A stretch of 33,463 nt of DNA from JBAZAX01 sp041671765 (GTDB taxonomy: Bacteria; Babelota; Babeliae; Babelales; RVW-14): positions 1 through 33,463 of the forward strand of contig JBAZAX010000017.1 in the NCBI GenBank assembly GCA_041671765.1, read 5' to 3'. This document shows positions 1 through 6,410 of this stretch, one piece after another. A program made the position numbers and the translations under genes. Position 1 is the first letter of the stretch, and each line of letters opens with the position of its first letter. A model generated the notes under the pieces. The model did not search any database, had not been told where the DNA came from, and saw only the letters and a list, made by a program, of their open reading frames with translations.

Positions 1-1
1 T

Positions 2-1462
2 CTAACCAAAGTCGCTGCATGAAGGTCCATAGCAATAAACCTTTTTTAACCCATTGGTTTGCTCAAGCTCTTTGATAATTGGTGAACGATCAACGCCCTT
101 ATTGAGTCCACCGAGAATAAGCAGGACAGGCCCTCTATCAATAAGACTTTTGACCGCAGCAAGAGTAGACTGGATAACCGTTGCTTTTGAGTCATCATAG
201 AACTTGACGCCTCTTACTGTTGCAAAGTACTCAACTCTGTGGTGGTGGTCGTCAATTACAAAATCTTTGCCATCTTGTTCAAAAAAGTTTTGTAACTCAG
301 ACAAATCAGCTCCGAGTAAATAAAGCCCAGAAATTATTAAAATCCAGTTTTGAACAAATGTAACATCCGGAAGAATGCACAAATCAAACAATTCAGTTGT
401 TTGATTACTGAAAGAATCAAACAAGACAAGCTTATTATCTTGCTTATAAAATATTTTGTAAGACTTAGGTATAGATCCTGAATCAAGTTCCCGACCTTCG
501 CACAAGGCTTCGGCGGACACGGCAGGATGACAATTGGACAACACAGATGCCGGAAAACTGTGCTCTACCGGAGAATCGCTTATAAAACAGAGGTTGGATT
601 TTAGTATCTTCGCTTGCTCAACAAATAACAAACTGCTATCTCCCTGCAAAATATGCCACGGTAAAAGAGTAAATTGCTCTTCAGTTTGATATTTAAAAAG
701 ATTAAACTTTGCATCAAAATAGTCTTTAAATGATTTATGACGGTCTAAGTGGTTTGGGTAACAATTCATAAGAATTGCAAGATCAGGCGCAAATGATTTA
801 CTAAACTCAAGCTGGAAACTTGAAAGCTCCAACACTCCCATATCATAAGACTCTTGCTGCTGAATAGCCTCGAGCATTCCCAAGCCTATATTACCCCCAA
901 CAAAAGGCTTTAGGCCAGATCCGGAATAAAATAATCTTTTTATACCGGACCCAGCTATATCTGATGGCGTATTTAAGATTTGCGCACTACCTCGTGTATT
1001 TTTTTTATCTTCTGGATTACTCCTGTTGTGTTGCCTAATTTTTGAAAGCAGCTGCGCAAAAAGTTTTGTAGTTGTTGTTTTACCAAGTGAACCGGTAATG
1101 GCAACTACGGGCTTTTTAAAATAAGTGCTAAAAATATCAAGCTCACAAATAAACTTTTGGCTAGATGAGTAAAAATCATTAAGATTTACGCCAGGACTTG
1201 GAATTATGTAATCGTGCTGATCAATAAAATCTTTCATGATCACCGCAGAAGGATCAAAAACACCAACGTCTTTTTTATTCAAATCCCGTGCAACTGGCAA
1301 ATCAAGCGCTTTCTGATCCCATATATCAAGTTTTGTACTATTTAAATCAACAGTTTGCTGATTTAAATTTAATACATTTTTTTCTCGCTTAAAATTTTGA
1401 ATGAAATTCAGCACAGATTTACCCACAACCCCAAAACCCAAAATTCCTATTTTTTTCTGCAT
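2..1462 (-). CDS. murD: UDP-N-acetylmuramoylalanine--D-glutamate ligase, C-terminally short
   Basis: MurD adds D-Glu to UDP-MurNAc-L-Ala in the cytoplasm during peptidoglycan precursor synthesis. Seen: a Rossmann-like start (IGILGFGVVGKS), the ATP loop GSLGKTTTT, VGGNIG, LELSSFQLE, N-x-x-PNHLDRH and the Mur C-terminal DDSKAT followed by LILGGLNKG. I prefer the ATG at 1462 over an upstream TTG at 1477 because GGA lies a suitable distance before it. Two insertions relative to ordinary MurD are visible: about 40 residues between GKTTTT and VGGNIG, and about 25 residues near residues 305-330. The frame ends in TAG at 2-4, just after VYCYG, so the usual last 60 or so residues, including the LSPACAS-type motif, are missing. 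This could be a real truncation, a frameshift continuing beyond the window, or an assembly error. It lies 49 bases downstream of hldE on the same strand. Family assignment is certain; activity is not. Confidence 0.9.
   Translation of the reverse strand: MQKKIGILGFGVVGKSVLNFIQNFKREKNVLNLNQQTVDLNSTKLDIWDQKALDLPVARDLNKKDVGVFDPSAVIMKDFIDQHDYIIPSPGVNLNDFYSSSQKFICELDIFSTYFKKPVVAITGSLGKTTTTKLFAQLLSKIRQHNRSNPEDKKNTRGSAQILNTPSDIAGSGIKRLFYSGSGLKPFVGGNIGLGMLEAIQQQESYDMGVLELSSFQLEFSKSFAPDLAILMNCYPNHLDRHKSFKDYFDAKFNLFKYQTEEQFTLLPWHILQGDSSLLFVEQAKILKSNLCFISDSPVEHSFPASVLSNCHPAVSAEALCEGRELDSGSIPKSYKIFYKQDNKLVLFDSFSNQTTELFDLCILPDVTFVQNWILIISGLYLLGADLSELQNFFEQDGKDFVIDDHHHRVEYFATVRGVKFYDDSKATVIQSTLAAVKSLIDRGPVLLILGGLNKGVDRSPIIKELEQTNGLKKVYCYGPSCSDFG
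491..528. repeat. GC-rich hairpin segment inside murD
   Basis: A GC-rich block within an AT-rich gene. Positions 491-513 fold as CCGA-CCTT / AAGG-C-TCGG around a short loop, followed by GGCGGACA and GGCAGGATG. The same word order (CCTTCGC, GGCT, GGCGGACA, GGATG) occurs on the opposite strand of the intergenic element at 9687-9760, which suggests one dispersed repeat family. It is translated in frame as part of an insertion not expected in MurD, around residues 312-325. The relationship between the two copies is judged by eye. Confidence 0.5.
915..954. repeat. Imperfect palindrome in the murD insertion
   Basis: Arms at 915-931 and 937-954 pair at about 13 of 17 positions, with GT pairs at some of the rest (core TCCGG-A-TAAAA against TTTTAT-CCGGA). 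The loop is about 5 bases. The palindrome encodes residues about 170-183 of MurD, within the extra segment between the ATP loop and VGGNIG. A palindrome translated in frame inside a conserved housekeeping gene resembles Rickettsia palindromic elements in arrangement, though I recognise no sequence similarity. Confidence 0.55.
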
Positions 1463-1511
1463 CTGAATTCCAATCAATTTTTAGCAAATTTTATTTTTTA
1501 AAATAAATTTC

Positions 1512-2999
1512 TCAAAATATCGAATTTTCATTAATCTTTTTCACAATTTGCGTTGTTGAAAATCCCGACAAAAATTGGATTGTCTTTACAACCCCACCAT
1601 AGCTCTTCACTATATCACTGCCAACCATTGAATCCGCATTATAATCGCCACCTTTTATAAATACATCGGGTTTTAAGTATCTAAGTAATTCTTCGGGCGT
1701 ATGCTGATCAAAAGAGACGACGAAATCAACAACTCCAAGTGCCGCAATAACTTCAGCACGATCTTTTAGTGAATTTATTGGTCGGCCAGGACCTTTTCCA
1801 AGATTTTTTACTGACCCATCTGAATTAAGCGCAACAACAAGAAGATCTCCAAGTTTTTTGGCTTCCTTCAATAAGTGCACATGCCCTGCATGTAAAATAT
1901 CAAAACAGCCATTGGTAAAAACCACCTTCTTTTTTCCCATACTCTGCCAATCAAGCTCTATCTTTAAATGGGCCCAATCGTGAAAGATTTTTTCGGTATA
2001 TTCCGTATCGCGATCTACCAATTCATCAAGACTTACGGCATAAGTTTTAACATGTGAAATTGCAACAGCTGCGGCCTTATTTGCAAGCTTTAAATAAACT
2101 TCAGGTGATAAATTGCTGCTCAATCCCAAGGCTATAAATGAAAAGACTGTATCACCGGCACCAACAACCCCATAAATTTCTTTTGCCTGTGTGGGAATCG
2201 AAATAATTTTTTCTTTTGAAACAAATTTAATTCCTTTTTCCCCAAGAGTAACAAACATGCCGTCCAAATCGAGTAAAGAGCATATATGTCGTGCATTCAC
2301 TTCAACATCATCAGATTCACTTAATCCAAATGAATGAATCATCTCGGCAACTTCTTTTGCATTTGGTTTAATATAATTTACACCCTTATACTTCAAATAA
2401 TCTGGGCCACTTGGATCAACCAATATTAAACAGTCTAAGGAGCGAGCCTTGAAAATAATATAGCTCAGTAACTCCGGAGTTACAAAACCACGATCATAAT
2501 CAGATATCAAAACCACCATTTTGGGTTTTAGCAACTTATCAAACTTTTCTATAACGGCATTAAGCTCATTCTTAGAAAGAGGATCGGTACACTCAGAATC
2601 AATACAAATTAGTTGTTGATTTTTAACAACAACACGCTTTTTTAGCGTTGTCTGACGTTCTGCGCTTTCAATAATTCCATCTACAGACATATTTGCACGT
2701 TTAAGTAGGGATAAAATTTTTTGTCCCGCAAAATCACCTGCACCAACCAAACTTAAAAGCGTAGTATTTAAACCTATCTCAAAACAATTAAGTGCAGTAT
2801 TTCCGGCACCACCCAAGCAATATTCATATGATTGTTCGCGTACAACAGGAACTGGAGCTTCTGATGAAATTCTTTCAACCTGACCAAACAGGTATTCATC
2901 AAGCATCACATCGCCAACAACCAAGACATCCCTTTTCTGACATGTCTTTAAATAATTGATAATTTCTTTCATATTAGATGCCAATCCAATTTTTTGCAT
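1512..2999 (-). CDS. hldE: Bifunctional heptose-7-phosphate kinase / heptose-1-phosphate adenylyltransferase
   Basis: HldE (RfaE) supplies ADP-heptose for the LPS inner core. The N-terminal half, about residues 20-330, is a PfkB-type sugar kinase: GDVMLDEYLFG, the GGAGNTALN substrate loop and the GVVGAGDTVFSF anion-hole/catalytic motif near residue 280. The C-terminal half, about 350-490, is a nucleotidyltransferase with TNGCFDILHAGHVHLL (HxGH) near 365 and FIKGGDYN. At 495 residues it matches the fused enterobacterial-type enzyme rather than split HldA/HldC. The ATG at 2999 has AAGG about 5 bases upstream; an internal ATG at 2972 is less well supported. It is followed by murD after 49 bases, so the two are probably co-transcribed envelope genes. 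Its presence implies a heptose-containing LPS. Confidence 0.96.
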   Translation of the reverse strand: MQKIGLASNMKEIINYLKTCQKRDVLVVGDVMLDEYLFGQVERISSEAPVPVVREQSYEYCLGGAGNTALNCFEIGLNTTLLSLVGAGDFAGQKILSLLKRANMSVDGIIESAERQTTLKKRVVVKNQQLICIDSECTDPLSKNELNAVIEKFDKLLKPKMVVLISDYDRGFVTPELLSYIIFKARSLDCLILVDPSGPDYLKYKGVNYIKPNAKEVAEMIHSFGLSESDDVEVNARHICSLLDLDGMFVTLGEKGIKFVSKEKIISIPTQAKEIYGVVGAGDTVFSFIALGLSSNLSPEVYLKLANKAAAVAISHVKTYAVSLDELVDRDTEYTEKIFHDWAHLKIELDWQSMGKKKVVFTNGCFDILHAGHVHLLKEAKKLGDLLVVALNSDGSVKNLGKGPGRPINSLKDRAEVIAALGVVDFVVSFDQHTPEELLRYLKPDVFIKGGDYNADSMVGSDIVKSYGGVVKTIQFLSGFSTTQIVKKINENSIF

Positions 3000-3045
3000 A
3001 AAAACCTTGCCGTGTAAAATAGAATGAAGTAGCTTGTAAGTACTA

Positions 3046-3076
3046 CTTATACCACTTATACAACATTTTATACCAC
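3046..3076. promoter_or_regulatory. Direct repeats in the divergent hldE / 3108 promoter region
   Basis: Three near-identical words, CTTATACCAC, CTTATACAAC and TTTATACCAC, start at 3046, 3055 and 3067. They lie in the 108-base gap between two divergently transcribed genes. Each contains a TATAC core that could act as a -10 element, so they may be overlapping promoters or a short operator. No specific regulator is recognised. Confidence 0.3.
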
Positions 3077-3107
3077 ATTTTTTCTAAGTAACAAAGGAGC
3101 AGTTATT

Positions 3108-3728
3108 ATGAAATTACAAATATCCTACAATTTCACCGACCTTAACGAGGCGCTCGATATAGCAAGAAAAACAGCTGACTATGCCGATATAATCGAAGTC
3201 GGACCGCTTTTAATTTACAAAGAGGGAATAAATGCGATTAAGCAGTTCAAATCTAATTTTCCCAAAAAGCCAATCTTTGCAAATGCAAAAATAACAGCTA
3301 GCGCACAAAACGCAATTGGGATGTTTGCACAATCCGGAGCAACGCTAATTTCAATTCTTGCAGGAATTTCGCAGAATACCATAAAAAAGGCCTCTGATGA
3401 AGCAAAAAGATGTGGCATCGAACTTGTTCTTGATATAATCGACATTCATAACGCTGGCCAGTTCATGCTTGACGCAAAACATCTAGGAATAGATATATTA
3501 TTAATTCATAACCCTAGCTCAATAATTGATCCAACAGAACTTTCGTCACAATGGCAGAGCATACAGGGAAACACCCAATTACCACTCTATATAACCGATA
3601 AAATTAATAGAGAAAATATTCACCAGATACTCAGCTTAAAGCCTCAGGGAATTGCTATTGGATCGGCAATCACAAAATCAGACAATCCACATTTAGAGGC
3701 ACAGTTTTTTAAATCTTTGCTATCTTAA
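3108..3728 (+). CDS. 3-hexulose-6-phosphate synthase-like protein with altered active site
   Basis: Length (206 aa) and pattern fit the OMP-decarboxylase suprafamily, closest to hexulose-phosphate synthase / ketogulonate-phosphate decarboxylase. Seen: IIEVGPLLIYKEG near residue 30, the IFANAKITASAQ strand near 60, GIELVLDII near 105-115, and a phosphate-binding GIAIGSAITKSDNP at the end. Enzymes of this family use an Asp on the first strand and a DxKxxD motif; here these align with Asn8 and with N59-A-K61-I-T-A64, so three acids are replaced while Glu30 and Lys61 remain. The start has AAGGAG 9 bases upstream. The sod gene follows after 34 bases, so the pair probably share a transcript. I see no hexulose-phosphate isomerase nearby. 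The fold is confident; canonical synthase activity is doubtful. Confidence 0.75.
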   Translation: MKLQISYNFTDLNEALDIARKTADYADIIEVGPLLIYKEGINAIKQFKSNFPKKPIFANAKITASAQNAIGMFAQSGATLISILAGISQNTIKKASDEAKRCGIELVLDIIDIHNAGQFMLDAKHLGIDILLIHNPSSIIDPTELSSQWQSIQGNTQLPLYITDKINRENIHQILSLKPQGIAIGSAITKSDNPHLEAQFFKSLLS

Positions 3729-3762
3729 CCAACTTAAATTTAGAGAGCTATTAGGAGTTATA

Positions 3763-4389
3763 ATGAAAGAAATTGTAAAATATACAATCCAAGAAAAACT
3801 CAAGCCATCGAACTTGTCTGGTATTTCTGATGCACAAATTAACGACCACTGGACTCTTTATGTTGGATATGTAAACCAAGTCAATCGCTTAAACGACGAG
3901 CTAATACAACTTATCAGCGAAAACCAAACTAATTCGCTTCTTTATTCAGACAGACGTCGTAGAATGGGGTTTGAATACAATGGAATGATTCTGCACGAAT
4001 ATTATTTCGGCAATCTTTGCCCAAAATGCAGTACCATAAAAAACGGCGCCTTAACTCAAGGAATCGAAAAACACTGGGGTAGTTTTGCTAGCTGGCAGGA
4101 AGATTTTGCTAATGCAGGCAAAACTCGTGGTATAGGCTGGGCAATTTTGTATATGGATACTCTCACCGGCCAACTCATAAATGTTTTTGTAAAAGAACAT
4201 GAGAATGGACACATAGCAAGTTTTGTTCCACTGCTTGTCATGGACGTTTGGGAGCATGCCTATATGGTTGACCACAAAGCCGGCGGCCGCGCTGATTACA
4301 TAAATGCATTCTTTTTGAATATTAACTGGAAAGTTGTTGAAGAAAGATATGCTGACGCAATAAGTAAAAAGATATCAAGTAGGTTTTAA
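3763..4389 (+). CDS. sodB: Superoxide dismutase, Fe/Mn family
   Basis: Dismutates superoxide to oxygen and peroxide. The four metal ligands of the Fe/Mn family are visible: His29 (DHWTLYVGYVNQVN), His78 (MILHEYYFGN), Asp161 and His165 (VMDVWEHAYMVDH). The typical LNINWKVVEERY end is present, and 208 residues is normal length. GWAILYMD replaces the usual GWAWL segment. A CPKC pair at residues 86-89, just after the second His, is not usual and might bind metal or form a disulfide. No signal peptide is seen, so it is probably cytoplasmic. TAGGAG lies about 6 bases before the ATG. Metal preference (Fe, Mn or cambialistic) cannot be read with certainty, so the symbol is provisional. It is downstream of the hexulose-phosphate-synthase-like gene in an apparent two-gene unit. 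Confidence 0.93.
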   Translation: MKEIVKYTIQEKLKPSNLSGISDAQINDHWTLYVGYVNQVNRLNDELIQLISENQTNSLLYSDRRRRMGFEYNGMILHEYYFGNLCPKCSTIKNGALTQGIEKHWGSFASWQEDFANAGKTRGIGWAILYMDTLTGQLINVFVKEHENGHIASFVPLLVMDVWEHAYMVDHKAGGRADYINAFFLNINWKVVEERYADAISKKISSRF

Positions 4390-4447
4390 TACCACATACT
4401 TTAAAGATTTTCAGTCCAAAGCTTAGTGTGTTTCAACGGTTTGTTTT

Positions 4448-6259
4448 TTATTTCTCTGTTTCGTCAAACAAAGATCGTTGCTTTTCACTTGAAGACGATT
4501 TTTTGCTTTTATTAAACTGCAATTTATAAAGCTGATCTATCTCTTTTATCTCAGTTGCTTCAGTTGCAGATTTATCCGGACGATACCCCATCAAGCGGGG
4601 AAAGCGCAAAGCATATCCTAGCTTTTTATCAGTTTTACCCGCAGTATGCAATGGAGAAAGTGTTATTTCATCGGCACGAATCATGCAAATGATTTTAGGG
4701 TCAACCCAAACATCCGGAAAAAGTTCTTTTGAGCACTGAACATTATGAGGTTTCTGAAATATTTTGATTTTATCACAAGCTTTTTTCTGCTCACGCCACT
4801 CCTCGTCAGTTAAACCGGTTCCGATTTTTGCAATTGTCTGGAAAACATCCTCATGCTTATTATAAATTCCAACAAGCAATGCCCCTATCCCAAATGCCGC
4901 GCGCTTGCCCTTACCGGTATAATAACCCAAAATTACGCAATCAACTGTGTCATTTAACTCTCCTGATTCCTGACGTTTTAATTTAACCCAATTAAAATTT
5001 CGCTTTCCTGCCTGATAAATAGAATCTGTTTTTTTAACAACCAAGCCTTCAAGCCCTGATGAAATATTTTGTTCAAAATACTCATCAAGTTCTTTTGCTG
5101 TGTTAATTTCAACTTCTTCGATTGCGTGGATAACTGCCTGTTTTGCAATGTGTTCTTCATCAAGAAGTTTTAAAAGCGCAGCTCTTCGCTCTTCGTGGGT
5201 GTCATCTAAGTATGATTTGCCATTCATGTATAAAACATCAAACATATATAATTTTAATGGAAAATCTTCAGCCATTTTTTCGATATCATATTTTCTTCTA
5301 CGCTTTACTGTTTCCTGAAACGGCAAAAATGTTCCGGTTTCAACATCGTAAGAAATCGCCTCACCCTCTGCAACCAATGTTTTAACATTAAGCTGTAATG
5401 CAGCTTTTTTAAGATCAGGGAACATCTCTGACATATCTTGTAAATTACGAGAGAAAAAATGAACATCGTGGGTTGAGTGTGTTTTATTTATATGAACTTG
5501 AAGCCGAAATCCATCGAGCTTTGGTTGAGCTACACATTTACCAAGTTTTTCAATGATTGATTTTGCATCAGGCAGACGTTCTGCAGCCGCAGGACGAACA
5601 GGAACACCAGGAATAATGCCTATATTTTTAATTCCCTTAAGCCCATCTTCTTTCAAAATTTTTATAATCAAACCAATATCCACACAAACATTGTATGCTT
5701 CTTCTAAGTCTTTTCTAATGGATTTATTACCTGCATACATCCACGAAAAGGCATCAAGTAAGGTCATATCAGAAAAGCCAAGTCGTAATTTGCCAAGAAT
5801 AATTCGCACAACATATTTAATCGAAATGGGATCAAGCTGTTTAAGCAGCTCCAGTAATTTTTTTTCTTTTTCTTGATTTGATCCCTCTCCTGAAATCAAT
5901 GCAAATTCATCCAATTCTTTTTCTACTTGATGTAATGTCAACGCATGCTCTTTTAATATATTTGTTTCAACTTCAAGAGCAACTAGCCCTAAGTCACCCA
6001 ATTTTGATTCTTTTGCTTTTACGGTATGATCCGTAACCCCCAACAACTTTGCAAGAACTTTAAGCATACTTTTTCCAGCAAAATTAAACTTCGTACCCAC
6101 ATAAGTCGGATGCAAATCACCTAACGATAAATATGCAATAGTCGCAGCCTGGGATGGAGTAGCCTGTTTTAATAAATTGGACAACATTTCTGTTATTTTA
6201 AGACGAGAAGACTCTTTTTCAATTTGATCAAAAGACTGTGCAACATCAATAAACTTCAT
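4448..6259 (-). CDS. lig: ATP-dependent DNA ligase (archaeal/eukaryal type)
   Basis: Seals nicked DNA using ATP. Three regions are visible in order. Residues about 1-215 are the alpha-helical DNA-binding domain (SLGDLHPTYVG, IILGKLRLGFSD). The adenylation domain follows, with motif I QPKLDGFR (nucleophile Lys247), motif III LYMFDVLY, motif IV EGLVVKK and motif V WVKLKRQ. The OB-fold comes last, with DCVILGYYTGKGKR and a GLTDEEW segment. At 603 residues it matches full-length archaeal LigB-type enzymes rather than the short bacterial LigD/LigC forms. Most bacteria replicate with NAD-dependent LigA, so this may be an added repair ligase or a replacement; no ligA lies in the window. GGGG is close upstream of the ATG. 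It is convergent with sod, separated by 58 bases with no clear terminator. Confidence 0.95.
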   Translation of the reverse strand: MKFIDVAQSFDQIEKESSRLKITEMLSNLLKQATPSQAATIAYLSLGDLHPTYVGTKFNFAGKSMLKVLAKLLGVTDHTVKAKESKLGDLGLVALEVETNILKEHALTLHQVEKELDEFALISGEGSNQEKEKKLLELLKQLDPISIKYVVRIILGKLRLGFSDMTLLDAFSWMYAGNKSIRKDLEEAYNVCVDIGLIIKILKEDGLKGIKNIGIIPGVPVRPAAAERLPDAKSIIEKLGKCVAQPKLDGFRLQVHINKTHSTHDVHFFSRNLQDMSEMFPDLKKAALQLNVKTLVAEGEAISYDVETGTFLPFQETVKRRRKYDIEKMAEDFPLKLYMFDVLYMNGKSYLDDTHEERRAALLKLLDEEHIAKQAVIHAIEEVEINTAKELDEYFEQNISSGLEGLVVKKTDSIYQAGKRNFNWVKLKRQESGELNDTVDCVILGYYTGKGKRAAFGIGALLVGIYNKHEDVFQTIAKIGTGLTDEEWREQKKACDKIKIFQKPHNVQCSKELFPDVWVDPKIICMIRADEITLSPLHTAGKTDKKLGYALRFPRLMGYRPDKSATEATEIKEIDQLYKLQFNKSKKSSSSEKQRSLFDETEK

Positions 6260-6342
6260 AACAACCCCAGCTTAAAGCCACTTTAACTAAAAACATTTGA
6301 TTTATTATGGCTTTTTATGCCGATGGAGTCAATGAACTAACT

Positions 6343-6386
6343 AAAAGAGGGTCGTTAGTATTTATTACCAACAACCCTCTTTTTTA
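6343..6386 (-). terminator. Hairpin terminator after the 838-residue secreted protein gene
   Basis: Arms AAAAGAGGGTCGTTAGTA (6343-6360) and TACCAACAACCCTCTTTT (6366-6383) pair at 16 of 18 positions around a 5-base loop. On the minus strand, the direction of the gene ending at 6411, the stem is followed by TTTTAG. On the plus strand a longer T-run follows, so it could work in both directions. Confidence 0.75.
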
Positions 6387-6410
6387 TCTTATTTCTTGCT
6401 ACTTTGAGAC

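Noticed and set aside
3108..3728. Reading the 206-residue protein as orotidine-5'-phosphate decarboxylase (PyrF)
   Set aside because: Its pattern (EVGPLL near residue 30, GIAIGSAITK at the end) is closer to the hexulose-phosphate synthase branch, and the PyrF DxKxxD motif is not present.
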